From positions 1,922,001 through 1,986,000 of the forward strand of contig OY769916.1 in the NCBI GenBank assembly GCA_963669265.1: a DNA stretch of 64,000 nucleotides, in the 5' to 3' direction. Position 1 is the first letter of the stretch, and each line of letters begins with the position of its first letter. The notes under the pieces are model-generated. The model was not told the origin of the DNA and did not search any database. It saw nothing but the letters and a program-made list of their open reading frames with translations. The DNA is from SZUA-547 sp963669265 (GTDB taxonomy: Bacteria; Pseudomonadota; Alphaproteobacteria; Rhodobacterales; Rhodobacteraceae). A program made the position numbers and the translations under genes. Shown here piece by piece: positions 55,050 to 64,000 of the stretch.

Positions 55050-55913
55050 ATGAATATGTATCAGCTGTTCGCCGACGCTCAGCGGGGCGCGGCGATGCGC
55101 AATTTCGCAAGCATGTATGGCCTGAGCCCGGCTCAGACTCGTTCGCTAGTCGAGGCCTACCTGCCCGCGTTCTCGCATGGGCTTGGCAAGAAGGCGCACG
55201 ACCCGTTCGATTTCGCCACCTTCATGCGCGATCACACCACCCCGGCGATGCAACGCTTCTATGACAGCATGTCGCCGGACACGGTCGATCCGGCCAAAGC
55301 GGCGGGCGAACGCCTGATCGAACAGATCTTCAGCCCCGACGCGCCGAAACGCATGGCCGAGGCCGCGGCGGGCATGACCGGCGTGCAGCAAAGCACAGCC
55401 CAGGATTTCCTGGCCCCGATGGCCGCGGCGCTGGCGGGCGGCATGCAGCAGCATATGGCGCAGATCCCCGGCCTGCACGAATGGATCGACGCGTTCACCG
55501 CCCAGCGCGACGCCGAGATCGCGGCGCAGACCAAAGCCAAGAAGATCAAACAGCTCAAGAAGGAGATCCGCGAGCAGGAGGAGATCGAGAAACAGGCCAA
55601 GGAGCGGGCGCGCGCGCCGCAGGCCTCGGCGGAGCAGGTGGGCGACATGATGAAGGCCTGGACCGTGGCGGCGATGGAGGCGAACCCGTTCATGGCGATG
55701 CTCGACCATGGCCAGATTCCGGAGCCGGAGGAAGAGCCGGAGCCGGACGCGCCGGAGGAAGAGCAACACCCTATGGCGGCGTTCTTCTCTCTCTTTGACC
55801 CGGGCGTCACGATGAAGGACGCGTTGAGCGTCCTCGACGCGATGAAAGAGGAAGAAGCGAAGCCGGAGGCGGACCCCGGCGAGGTCGAAGACGAGAACGG
55901 CGACAAAGGCTGA
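55050..55913 (+). CDS. DUF937-like protein with acidic tail
   Basis: 287 residues. The N terminus MNMYQLFADAQRGAAMRNFA then SMYGLSPAQTRSLVEAYLPA resembles DUF937. A charged coiled coil lies about 160-190 (KAKKIKQLKKEIREQEEIEK) and the C-terminal part is strongly acidic (EPEEEPEPDAPEEEQ). The middle may bind a helical partner; function unknown. It follows the stress operon after 116 bases and may or may not belong to it. Confidence 0.65.
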   Translation: MNMYQLFADAQRGAAMRNFASMYGLSPAQTRSLVEAYLPAFSHGLGKKAHDPFDFATFMRDHTTPAMQRFYDSMSPDTVDPAKAAGERLIEQIFSPDAPKRMAEAAAGMTGVQQSTAQDFLAPMAAALAGGMQQHMAQIPGLHEWIDAFTAQRDAEIAAQTKAKKIKQLKKEIREQEEIEKQAKERARAPQASAEQVGDMMKAWTVAAMEANPFMAMLDHGQIPEPEEEPEPDAPEEEQHPMAAFFSLFDPGVTMKDALSVLDAMKEEEAKPEADPGEVEDENGDKG

Positions 55914-55928
55914 ACGCCCGTTCGTCGG

Positions 55929-56612
55929 CTATCCGCTGATCGGCGCCATCAGGTCCGGCGTGTCATGCCGGGCGGCGTTGACCGCGCGATCCACTGGATG
56001 GAACTTGAAGAACGCCTCCGGCGCCGGGCGCATCAGCCGGGCGGCGCCCTTGCCCTCCTCGCCCAGCCACAAGCCAAAATGTTCAGGCGGGATCACCACC
56101 GGCATCCGGTGATGCAATGGCGAAAGCGTCTCATTCGCCGCGCAGGTTACGATCGCCGCAGTCGAGATCACGGTCTCCGAACCCGGATCCCGCCAGTTCT
56201 GCCACATTCCGGCGAAGGCGATCGGGGCCGCGTCCTGACCGGCGGGATGGATATAGAACGGCTCCTTCCCCTTCCCCGCGCCCGCGCGCCATTCATAGAA
56301 CCCATCTGCGGGGATCAGGCAGCGGCGGGTCCGGCAGGCCTCGCGAAACGCTGGTTTTTCATGGATCGTCTCCGCGCGCGCGTTGATCAGCAACGGTCCG
56401 TCGGACATCGACTTGGCCCAGCGCGGAACAAACCCCCATCGCAACCGGTCAAGCGCGCGTTCTCCCGCCTCATCTAGTCGAATCGCCAGCACGCCCTGGG
56501 TAGGACAAATGTTGTAGCGCGGACCGTCCTCTGCCAGCCCGACGACTGGCGCCGCGTTGAAGTGCTCCACCACCGCGCTTTGCGGCGTGGTCAGCGCGAA
56601 CCGTCCGCACAT
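55929..56612 (-). CDS. SOS response-associated peptidase family protein (SRAP/YedK)
   Basis: 227 residues. MCGRFALT with catalytic Cys2, RYNICPTQGVLAIRL, WGFVPRWAKSMSDGPLLINA, RAETIHEKPAFREACRTRRC, LIPADGFYEW and the late LSPLHHRMPVVI with the active-site His. SRAP proteins crosslink to abasic sites in single-stranded DNA and protect them. Followed closely by the nucleotidase gene on the same strand, upstream of it. Confidence 0.95.
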   Translation of the reverse strand: MCGRFALTTPQSAVVEHFNAAPVVGLAEDGPRYNICPTQGVLAIRLDEAGERALDRLRWGFVPRWAKSMSDGPLLINARAETIHEKPAFREACRTRRCLIPADGFYEWRAGAGKGKEPFYIHPAGQDAAPIAFAGMWQNWRDPGSETVISTAAIVTCAANETLSPLHHRMPVVIPPEHFGLWLGEEGKGAARLMRPAPEAFFKFHPVDRAVNAARHDTPDLMAPISG

Positions 56613-56626
56613 CGACTGGCCCCGGC

Positions 56627-58303
56627 CTAGCGCATGCGCACGATACGGTCGTCCAGCGCAGGCAGATACGGGCCGCCCTGCAGATACGCGATGACGACAT
56701 CCGCGACGGAGGGACCAAAATCATAGGCGTCCACGGCGTTTTCGGCGAGCACCGTATACCCGTCGCCGCCGGCGCGCATGAAGCTGTTGGCGGCGACCAC
56801 ATAGGTCTCCTCCAGATCGATATTGACCCACTCGCCGCCGCGATTGACCTGAACCGCCTGAACCCGGCCCTCGCCCGCCGGTTTGGACGCCGACCACGCA
56901 TAACGGGCGCCGGCGATCTGAGGGAAGCGCCCGCCGAGACTCTCCACCTCGCTCACGCCGTTCTCCAGCGCGGCCACCACATCCGCCCCGGTCAGCTTGA
57001 ACACCGACAGCGTATTGCCGAACGGCAGCACAGTCAGAACGTCGCCGCGGGTCACGTCCCCCGCGCCGAGCGGCGCGCGCAGCCCGCCAGCATTGTGAAT
57101 CGCGATCTCGACGCCCTGGGCGCGTCCGGCCTCCAGCATGGCCTCAGCCACCAGGACGCCCATTTCGCACAGTTTTTCACGGCAGATCTGGGGATCGGCC
57201 CCGATATCGCCCGCGACCGCGCCCACCGTTTCGGCGTAGAGCGCGTCCAGGGGCGCGGCCAGCTCCGCCACCCGGGCGGCGATCGCCTCATCCTCTGGTA
57301 TCGCCGCGTCCATGACCAACGGCTCGCCATAGGCGGCGGTCACGGCGCCGGTCTCGTCCCAATCGACGGTCAGTTCGCCCAGATAACGACCGTAGGCGCC
57401 CGCCTGCACGATGGCGACGTTGGCGCCGCCCGGACCCTCGACCAGTGTCGGATAGGGTCCTTTCGCATCCGGCTGGAAATTCGACAGAAAGGTATTGTCG
57501 TGACCGCCGACGATTACGTCGACGCCGGGCACGGTTGCGGCGATCTGCTTGTCCACCTCATAGCCCGAATGCGACAGCAGAACGATCTTGTTCACACCGG
57601 ATTGTTCGAGCACCGCGACCTCCCGCTCCAGCGCCGGGATCGGGTCGGAGAAGCTCACATTGGGACCAGCCGAGGAGCCCGAGCCCGTGCCCGCCGGGGC
57701 GACGCCGATCAGCCCAATCCGCGAGTCGCCCTTCCGGACGACGACCGAGGGCTTCAGCGCCGAAGCCAGCTGCGGCTCCGCAGACACATTGGCGTTCGCC
57801 AGCAGAACGGGAAACTCCACAGCGTCGATAAAGCCGCGCAGAACCTCCGGCCCGTCGTCAAACTCGTGGTTGCCGGCGGTCATCGCGTCATAGCCGAGGC
57901 GGTTCATCATCTCCGCCGCGGCCTCGCCCTTGTAATAGGTGTAGAATAGCGAACCCTGAAACTGGTCGCCGCCATCAAGCAGCAACACATGGCCGCCAGT
58001 GCTCTCCACCGCGCTCCGCTGCGTGTCGATTGCAGAGGCCAACCGGGCCGATCCGCCGAAACAGGCCGTGTCGGGCGCGTCGCCCTCCGTCGCGTCACCC
58101 TCCGTCGCGTCGGCCTCGGCCGCTGTCGCCGCAGCCGCCGGATCGCAGGTCACGCCCCGCGCGTCGACCGGTTGCAGCCTGCTGTGAAAATCGTTGGTGT
58201 GCAGAATGGTCAGCGTCAGCGCGGTCTTGTCGGGCTGGCCGGCGCATCCCGCCAGCAACGCCGCCGCCATCATTCCCGCCGCCGCCGTGTTGAGCTTAGC
58301 CAT
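56627..58303 (-). CDS. 5'-nucleotidase / 2',3'-cyclic phosphodiesterase family lipoprotein
   Basis: 558 residues. Lipoprotein signal with lipobox LAGC (MAKLNTAAAGMMAAALLAGC). Metallophosphatase domain: LTILHTNDFHSRLQPV, VLLLDGGDQFQGSLFYTYYK, YDAMTAGNHEFDDGPEVLRG, IVLLSHSGYEVD, VDVIVGGHDNT. The C-terminal 5'-nucleotidase domain has IAIHNAGGLRAPLGAGDVTR and VVAANSFMRAGGDGY. A low-complexity duplication (ATEGD twice) lies near residue 66. It releases phosphate from nucleotides in the periplasm. Confidence 0.93.
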   Translation of the reverse strand: MAKLNTAAAGMMAAALLAGCAGQPDKTALTLTILHTNDFHSRLQPVDARGVTCDPAAAATAAEADATEGDATEGDAPDTACFGGSARLASAIDTQRSAVESTGGHVLLLDGGDQFQGSLFYTYYKGEAAAEMMNRLGYDAMTAGNHEFDDGPEVLRGFIDAVEFPVLLANANVSAEPQLASALKPSVVVRKGDSRIGLIGVAPAGTGSGSSAGPNVSFSDPIPALEREVAVLEQSGVNKIVLLSHSGYEVDKQIAATVPGVDVIVGGHDNTFLSNFQPDAKGPYPTLVEGPGGANVAIVQAGAYGRYLGELTVDWDETGAVTAAYGEPLVMDAAIPEDEAIAARVAELAAPLDALYAETVGAVAGDIGADPQICREKLCEMGVLVAEAMLEAGRAQGVEIAIHNAGGLRAPLGAGDVTRGDVLTVLPFGNTLSVFKLTGADVVAALENGVSEVESLGGRFPQIAGARYAWSASKPAGEGRVQAVQVNRGGEWVNIDLEETYVVAANSFMRAGGDGYTVLAENAVDAYDFGPSVADVVIAYLQGGPYLPALDDRIVRMR

Positions 58304-58425
58304 CGAACTCCCCTCGCCGCCCTTCAGACGGTTCTCCGCCGGTCACGTCGCGCAAATCTAGGGCGGCGAGGAAGCGCAGTCGAGACCGATATGGAGCGTT
58401 CGTTCGTGGCCGCCAAAGGCAGGAA

Positions 58426-58450
58426 CGCCGGGCCCTCGACAGGCCCGGCG
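58426..58450 (-). terminator. Hairpin after phaC
   Basis: CGCCGGGCC and GGCCCGGCG form a perfect 9-bp stem with a 7-base loop, 10 bases past the phaC stop on the minus strand. No strong T-run, so it may only be a processing or partial terminator. Confidence 0.55.
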
Positions 58451-58460
58451 CGTTACGTAA

Positions 58461-60270
58461 TCAGCGATCGTCCGAGCGGACCCTGACGAAGGACCCCGGC
58501 GCCGCCTCAATGACGCCAAGCACTTTGCCCGGCTCCCGCGCAGGCACCTGGTCGCCCGAGCGTCCGGCCAGCCACTTGGACCAGTCCGGCCACCAGCTTC
58601 CGTCGGTTTCCTTGGTCTTTTCCGACCACTCCTGCAGGTTTTCGCCGGTCAGGCCCTTGCGGGTCCAGAACTGGTACTTGCCGCCCGCCGGCGGATTGAC
58701 GATCCCGGCGATATGGCCGGACCCGCCCAGAACGAACTTCGCAGGTTTGGAGTTCAGCATCTTGGCACCGCGGAACGCGGAATCGGGCGGCGCGATGTGA
58801 TCTTCCTTGGCGGCGATATGATAGGTCGGTAGCGTCACCTTGCCCAGATCGAGCGGCACGCCGTCGACCGACATGTCGCCCTGCGCCAGCGCATTCTGCA
58901 TGTAGAACCGATGCAGATAGAACTTGTGCACATTGGCGGGCATGCAGGTGCTGTCGGAGTTCCAGTAGAGCAGATCGAACGGGAACGGATCCTTGCCCAG
59001 ATAGTAGTTCTGGATCACGAAGCTCCAGATCAGGTCGTTCGACCGCAGCATGTTGAAGACGCTCGCCATGCTCTCGGCGGTCAGATAGCCCTGCTCGTCC
59101 ATCTTCTCGCCGATCGAGTTGAGCGTCTGCTCATCGATGAAGACCGACAACTCGCCCGCGTCGGAGAAATCCAGCTGTGTTGTGAAGAAGGTCGCCGAGT
59201 TGGCGCGCTTGTCGTCCGTCGCCGCCATGTAAGAAAGCGTCGAGCCGACCATGGTGCCGCCGATGCAGTAACCGACGATGTTGAGGTCGTCCTCACCGGT
59301 CTCCTCCAACACCTTGTCGACCGCCGTCAGCACGCCCTTCTTCATGTAGCTGCCCCAGGATTCGTCGCGCTGCGCCTCATCCGGGTTGATCCAGGACACG
59401 ATGAACACCGTGAAACCCTGCGCCACGATCCAGCGGATCAGCGACTTCTTCTCATTGAGGTCGAGGATGTAATACTTGTTGATCCAGGGCGGAATGAACA
59501 GCAGCGGCTTCGCGCGCACCTTGTCGGTGGTCGGCGCGTACTGGATCAGCTGGAACAGATCGTTTTCGAACACGACCTGACCGGGCGTCGTGGCCAGATT
59601 ATCGCCGACCTTGAACGCATCCATATCGGTGCGGCTGATCTTCAGGTTGCCTTTGCCGCGCTCCAGATCCTTAAGCATGTTGTCGAGACCGCGCACCAGG
59701 TTCTCGCCCTTCTCGGCCACGGTCGCGCGGATCACTTCAGGATTGGTGGCGATGAAGTTCGTCGGCGCGATCGCCTCAACAAAAGTGCGGCTGAAAAAAT
59801 CCACTTTCTTGCGGTCGCGCTCATCCAGATCGCCGATGTTCCGAACCGTGTCCATGATCCAGTTCGAAGTCAGCAGATAGGATTGCTTCACGTAGTCAAA
59901 GACGGCGTTTTCGGTCCATTCGGCGTCGTTGAAGCGGCGATCGCCGGCCTCCGGCGCCACCAGCGGCACCGGATCATTGTCGCCCCAGGCGCGCAGATAA
60001 GCGCGACGCCACAGCTCGCCCTGGGCCATCCAGAACTTCATGCTCGCCTCGGCGACCTCTTGTGGGTGATTCATCATCGTGGTCGCAAGCTCTGTGAAGG
60101 CCGGCATCGCGTTCAGCGGATCCGCGGATATAGACTTGTCGCAGCGCGTTGCGGGACAGGAACGTCTTCCAGATATCCTGTGAGCGTTCGGCGACGCGCG
60201 CCATATTCTTCGCGAACTGGACGGCGTCCTGCATCTTTTCGTTCGCGTTTGTGGACGTTTGTTCAGACAT
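58461..60270 (-). CDS. phaC: Class I polyhydroxyalkanoate synthase with apparent frameshift
   Basis: Polymerises 3-hydroxyacyl-CoA to PHA storage granules. Main frame (58461-60107 and open upstream) has the lipase-like box GYCIGG with nucleophile Cys, PPWINKYYILDLN, FPFDLLYWNSDSTCMPANVH and GSGHIAGIVNPPAGGKYQFW with catalytic His. The N terminus MSEQTSTNANEKMQDAVQFA...QDIWKTFLSRNALR (start 60270) is in another frame. The shift falls near 60139-60144, after which the main frame continues DKSISADPLNAMPAFTELAT. One extra base explains it: natural frameshift or sequencing error. Full length would be about 600 residues, normal for class I. ATG 60107 could serve as an internal start but has no good ribosome site. 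Confidence 0.88.
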
Positions 60271-60420
60271 TTGGTCCCTCCTCGGGGATCGTCGATTCGT
60301 CAGCGTTGCGCGCCAGATATCATTCCGGCGGCGTTAATACCATTTTCAGGCGGCGTGTCAGCTAGCCACTCGCTAACGGACCGTGATAATCAGAGCACGC
60401 AAGTTCCGCAGGAGGACGAG

Positions 60421-60786
60421 ATGTCGCCGCAAATGCCATCCAACGCGCCGCTCAGGTTCGCGATTTTGATCTGCGCAGCCGCCATGCTGGCGTGCTGCGC
60501 GGCGCGCGACGCGCTGGATAAGCATGCCGAGCTGGAGGATCCATGGGTGGAGGACCAACCTTATCCGCGGCTGGTCGACACAGAGGCGCCGCCGCCGCCG
60601 GGCGAATTCTCCGCCGCCTCGCCAGATCCGGCCAACGGACAGGCGATCATCGCAGAACTTGGCCCCATCGCGCAGGAGAACACCATTCGCGGCGCGGCGC
60701 TGTCGGGCCAGTCCGTGCTGGACCCGGCTTTCGAACGCCAGTTGCAACGGCAGGGAACGCTTCCCAAGCCAACCGCCGCAGAGTAA
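60421..60786 (+). CDS. Small lipoprotein
   Basis: 121 residues from ATG 60421 with a strong aggagg. Lipobox LACC (LRFAILICAAAMLACC). The mature part is proline-rich and acidic with no recognised domain. Divergent from phaC. Confidence 0.7.
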   Translation: MSPQMPSNAPLRFAILICAAAMLACCAARDALDKHAELEDPWVEDQPYPRLVDTEAPPPPGEFSAASPDPANGQAIIAELGPIAQENTIRGAALSGQSVLDPAFERQLQRQGTLPKPTAAE

Positions 60787-60903
60787 GTCGACCACCGGCG
60801 GCGTCTGCGGTTTCACCGGCGCTGTCACTCCCCGACAAGCCTGCTATAAGGCGGCCCTCGCGCCGTTGAAATTTGATCGATTTACCGCTTCGAAAGTCAC
60901 GCC

Positions 60904-62142
60904 ATGCCTGAAGAATTTTACCGCATCAAACGCCTGCCGCCTTACGTCTTCGCCGAAGTGAACCGGCTGAAGGCCGAGTATCGGGCAGGCGGCATGGACA
61001 TTATCGATTTCGGCATGGGCAACCCGGATATCGACACGCCCGAGCACATCGTCGAAAAGCTGGTGGAGACGGTCAGAAAACCTCGCACGCACCGATATTC
61101 GGCGTCCAAAGGCATCCCGGGCCTCCGGCGCGCGCAGGCCGGGTATTATGAGCGGCGCTTCGGCGTAAAGCTGGATCCGGAGACCGAGATCATCGCGACG
61201 CTCGGCTCGAAGGAAGGGCTGGCCAACCTCGCCATGGCGATCACCGCGCCGGGCGACGTGATGCTGACGCCCAATCCCAGCTATCCGATTCATCCCTATG
61301 GCTTCATCATCGCGGGCGGCGCGCTGCGCCATATCCCCGCCTTGCATAACGGGGTGTTCGATCCTGAAGCTTATCTGCGCGCGGTGGATCAGGCCATTCA
61401 TCACTCCGTTCCGAATCCGGCTGCCATTGTGGTGAATTTCCCGTCGAATCCGACGGCGCAGGTCTGCGATCTGGACTTCTATCAGGACCTGGTGACGCTG
61501 ATGAAAAAGCACGGGGTCTGGATCCTGTCCGACCTCGCCTACGCCGAGATGTATTACGATGACAACCCGCCGCCCTCGGTGCTTCAGATCCCCGGCGCCA
61601 AGGACATCGCGGTTGAGTTCACCTCGATGTCAAAAACCTACTCGATGCCGGGCTGGCGCATGGGGTTCGCCGTGGGCAACGAACGTCTGATCGGCGCGCT
61701 GACGCGGATCAAAAGCTATCTCGACTATGGCGCCTTCACGCCGATTCAGGTCGCCGCCGCCGCCGCGCTGAACGGGCCGGACGACTGCACCGAGGAAATT
61801 CGCCAGACCTATAAGTCGCGCCGCGACGTGATGGTGGAGGCCATGGGCCGCGCCGGGTTCGACATTCCGCCGCCGCCCGCGACCATGTTCGCCTGGGCCC
61901 CGGTGCCGGAGCCGTTCAAGGCGCTCGGCTCGATGGAGTTCTCAAAGATTCTGCTGAAAGAGGCCGAGGTCGCGGTCAGCCCCGGCGTCGGGTTCGGCGA
62001 ATACGGCGAGGGCTATGTGCGCCTTTGTCTGGTCGAGAACGAGCAGCGCATCCGGCAGGCCGCGCGCAACGTGAAGCGCGTGATGCAGAACGCCGACGAG
62101 ATCCTGTCGCGCTATCCCCAATTGTCCGGGACCGAGGCCTGA
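60904..62142 (+). CDS. PLP-dependent aminotransferase, AlaC / LL-DAP-type
   Basis: 412 residues. Class I/II aminotransferase: IIDFGMGNPDIDTPEHIVEK, YSASKGIPGLRRAQAGYYER, TLGSKEGLANLAMAITAPGD, NFPSNPTAQVCDLDFYQDLV, the PLP lysine in EFTSMSKTYSMPGWRMGFAV, and the C-terminal Arg in GYVRLCLVENEQRI. This matches the alanine transaminase AlaC branch, often annotated as LL-diaminopimelate aminotransferase. It is 48 bases ahead of hom, an order common in Rhodobacterales. Confidence 0.92.
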   Translation: MPEEFYRIKRLPPYVFAEVNRLKAEYRAGGMDIIDFGMGNPDIDTPEHIVEKLVETVRKPRTHRYSASKGIPGLRRAQAGYYERRFGVKLDPETEIIATLGSKEGLANLAMAITAPGDVMLTPNPSYPIHPYGFIIAGGALRHIPALHNGVFDPEAYLRAVDQAIHHSVPNPAAIVVNFPSNPTAQVCDLDFYQDLVTLMKKHGVWILSDLAYAEMYYDDNPPPSVLQIPGAKDIAVEFTSMSKTYSMPGWRMGFAVGNERLIGALTRIKSYLDYGAFTPIQVAAAAALNGPDDCTEEIRQTYKSRRDVMVEAMGRAGFDIPPPPATMFAWAPVPEPFKALGSMEFSKILLKEAEVAVSPGVGFGEYGEGYVRLCLVENEQRIRQAARNVKRVMQNADEILSRYPQLSGTEA

Positions 62143-62190
62143 TCCCGGTTCCGACCCAAGCCGCCAGCGGTTCATGGAGTTACTGCAAGC

Positions 62191-63483
62191 ATGAGTGAGA
62201 CCCCTTTTCGCATCGCCGTCGCCGGGCTCGGCACTGTCGGCGCCGGAATCGTAAAGATTGTCCAGACCCATGCGGATCTGATCGCCGCCCGCGCGGGCCG
62301 GCCGGTAGAGATTGTCGCCGTCTCGGCCCGCAACCGCACGCTGGACCGGGGGGTCGACCTGACCCCTTACGCGTGGGAGGACGACGCCGTCGCCATGGCC
62401 GCCCGCAACGATGTCGATTGCATGGTGGAGGTGATCGGCGGCTCGGAAGGCCCGGCGAAAGCCGCGCTGGAGCGCGCGCTCGGTTCTGGTCGCCACGCCG
62501 TGACAGCCAACAAGGCCCTGATCGCCCATCACGGCGGCGCGCTGGGCGCGTTGGCGGATGAAAACAACGCGTTGCTGCGATTCGAGGCGGCGGTCGCGGG
62601 CGGCATCCCGATTCTGAAAGGTCTGGGCGAAGGTCTGGCCGCCAACCGGGTGAACCGCGTCTACGGCGTCCTGAACGGCACTTGCAATTACATCCTGACC
62701 GAGATGGAGAAGACCCACCGGTCCTATGGCGACGTGCTGACCGAAGCGCAGAAACTGGGCTATGCGGAGGCCGATCCCAGCTTCGACGTCGGCGGAATCG
62801 ACGCGGCGCACAAACTCGCGATCCTCGCCTCGCTGGCCTTCGGGACCCGGATCGACTTTGACTCGGTGGCCGTCGAAGGCATCGAGCGCATCAATCTGAA
62901 GGACATCGAGTTCGCCGCCGATCTCGGCTACCGGATCAAGCTGCTCGGCGTGGCCGAGACGGACGAGAACGGGCTGGAGCAGCGGGTGCAGCCCTGCATG
63001 GTGCCCGCCGCCTCCACCATCGGCGCGCTGGACGGCGTGACCAACGCGGTGGTCTGCGAAGGCGATTTCGTCGGCAAGACCGTGTTCGAGGGGCCGGGCG
63101 CAGGCGAGGGACCGACCGCCTCCGCCATCGTGGCGGATGTCATCGACATCGCGCGCGGCGTCGCGACGCCCGCCTTTGGCGTGCCCGCAGCCGACCTGAC
63201 GCCCGCCAGACCGCAAACCGAGGGCGTGCACCCCGCCGAGTACTATCTGCGCTTTTTGCTGAAGGACGCACCGGGCGTGCTGGCGAAAGTCGCGGCGGCG
63301 CTGGGCGACGAAGGCGTGTCGATCCACAGAATGCGCCAATACGCTGAGGAGGACTCCAGCGCGCCGGTGCTGATCGTCACCCATGAGACCGGACGGGTTG
63401 AGTTGGAGCGCGCTCTGGCCGCGATCGAGGCGACGGACGCGTCGCTGGCGCCGCCGGTCGCAATTCGAATAGAAAAGACCTGA
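62191..63483 (+). CDS. hom: Homoserine dehydrogenase
   Basis: 430 residues. NAD(P)-binding GLGTVGAGIVKIVQ, catalytic region VTANKALIAHHGG, VAGGIPILKGLGEGLAANRV, YGVLNGTCNYILTEMEKTHR, YAEADPSFDVGGIDAAHKLA and a C-terminal ACT domain (FLLKDAPGVLAKVAAALGDE). It reduces aspartate semialdehyde to homoserine for threonine and methionine synthesis; the ACT domain suggests threonine feedback. glpX follows 35 bases later. Confidence 0.97.
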   Translation: MSETPFRIAVAGLGTVGAGIVKIVQTHADLIAARAGRPVEIVAVSARNRTLDRGVDLTPYAWEDDAVAMAARNDVDCMVEVIGGSEGPAKAALERALGSGRHAVTANKALIAHHGGALGALADENNALLRFEAAVAGGIPILKGLGEGLAANRVNRVYGVLNGTCNYILTEMEKTHRSYGDVLTEAQKLGYAEADPSFDVGGIDAAHKLAILASLAFGTRIDFDSVAVEGIERINLKDIEFAADLGYRIKLLGVAETDENGLEQRVQPCMVPAASTIGALDGVTNAVVCEGDFVGKTVFEGPGAGEGPTASAIVADVIDIARGVATPAFGVPAADLTPARPQTEGVHPAEYYLRFLLKDAPGVLAKVAAALGDEGVSIHRMRQYAEEDSSAPVLIVTHETGRVELERALAAIEATDASLAPPVAIRIEKT

Positions 63484-63518
63484 CGCCGCGCGCCAGGGAT
63501 CTAGAGAGGGACACCAGA

Positions 63519-64000
63519 ATGAGCAACGACTCAACGCAACTCGATTTCAAGGACCGTATGCTGTCACTGGGCCTCGCCCGCGTCTCTGAGGCGGCGGCGA
63601 TCGCATCGGCCAAGCTGATCGGGCGCGGCGACGAAAAAGCGGCCGATCAGGCGGCGGTCGATGCAATGCGCTCTCAGCTCAACATGCTGGACATCGCCGG
63701 CGTCGTGGTGATCGGCGAGGGTGAGCGCGACGAAGCGCCGATGCTCTATATCGGTGAGGAGGTCGGCACCGGGGACGGCCCCGAGGTCGACATCGCGCTC
63801 GACCCGCTGGAGGGCACGACGCTGACCGCCAAGGCGATGCCGAACGCGCTGGCGGTGATCGCGATGGGCCCGCGCGGCTCGATGCTGCACGCCCCAGACG
63901 TCTATATGGACAAGCTCGCCATCGGGCCGGGCTATCCAGACGGCGTGGTCTCATTGCAGGCCTCGCCCACGGACAACGTGCGTGAGCTGGCCAAGGCCAA
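63519..64000 (+). CDS. glpX: Fructose-1,6-bisphosphatase class II, 3'-truncated
   Basis: Starts at ATG 63519 (gagagggacacc upstream) and runs off the window; 160 residues visible of about 320. Lithium-sensitive phosphatase motifs: VVIGEGERDEAPMLYIGEEV and DIALDPLEGTTLTAKAMPNA. It dephosphorylates fructose-1,6-bisphosphate in gluconeogenesis. Likely co-transcribed with hom. Confidence 0.96.
   Translation, partial: MSNDSTQLDFKDRMLSLGLARVSEAAAIASAKLIGRGDEKAADQAAVDAMRSQLNMLDIAGVVVIGEGERDEAPMLYIGEEVGTGDGPEVDIALDPLEGTTLTAKAMPNALAVIAMGPRGSMLHAPDVYMDKLAIGPGYPDGVVSLQASPTDNVRELAKA

Noticed and set aside
61942..63534. 530-codon minus-strand frame opposite hom
   Set aside because: GC-rich antisense shadow; hom has complete family motifs on the plus strand.

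Overview
The window reads as chromosome of an alphaproteobacterium, most likely Rhodobacterales or a close relative. The main clues are: an rRNA operon ordered 16S, tRNA-Ile, tRNA-Ala, 23S, 5S, tRNA-fMet; a circularly permuted two-piece tmRNA gene whose tag ends DNDNRAPVAVAA; an alpha-type SspB next to it; and the alaC-like, hom, glpX order at the right edge. No species is assigned.

Left part (1-14.8 kb) is accessory and catabolic. It holds a 5'-truncated ornithine-cyclodeaminase family gene, an IS1182-type insertion sequence, two paralogous GntR/UTRA repressors around a lactonase-like amidohydrolase, and a complete tripartite tricarboxylate transporter (TctC, TctB, TctA). After these come an atypical response regulator, a LysR fragment cut by IS3-type remnants whose two ends abut, a secreted phytase/esterase-like protein behind a candidate Pho box, and an SDR/membrane-protein pair divergent from a TetR gene with a clear operator palindrome.

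The 15-30.7 kb stretch is a compound mobile region at the 3' end of tRNA-fMet. A first module has an orphan gene, a 59-residue ORF, an excisionase-like HTH, two tyrosine recombinases and a large serine recombinase whose stop codon lies inside a 45-bp copy of the tRNA 3' half. Directly beside it is a second element (about 20,966-30,644). It carries a P4-type integrase, a membrane pentapeptide-repeat protein, an HNH nuclease that may be a restriction enzyme, an orphan AT-richer gene, two AlpA-like proteins, a hairpin-rich candidate origin with a rolling-circle-type initiator, and a secreted formylglycine-generating-enzyme-like protein. The intact tRNA-fMet carries the second copy of the 45-bp repeat.

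From 30.6 to 36.4 kb lies the rRNA operon on the minus strand. From there to 64 kb is core housekeeping DNA: a Flp-like pilin, thyX, glyoxalase I, ssrA and sspB side by side (ribosome rescue plus delivery of tagged proteins to ClpXP), a cyanide-insensitive-type bd oxidase with a 33-residue third subunit, fumC overlapping a secreted chorismate mutase, mscS, a DUF4169/ribbon-helix-helix pair, tusA and a ChaN-like lipoprotein. A gene run at 48.99-54.93 kb joins XpaC, TelA, two DUF805 proteins, an SPFH/GYF protein, a cytochrome b561 and a zinc-ribbon membrane protein; it looks like a membrane-stress module. Then come an SRAP protein, a 5'-nucleotidase lipoprotein, phaC with an apparent frameshift, an alaC-like aminotransferase, hom and a 3'-truncated glpX.

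The most unusual single gene is a ccdA at 46,691-47,479 whose usual first transmembrane segment (SPCVLP) sits at the C terminus, i.e. a natural circular permutation. All family calls come from reading the sequence; no database search was run.
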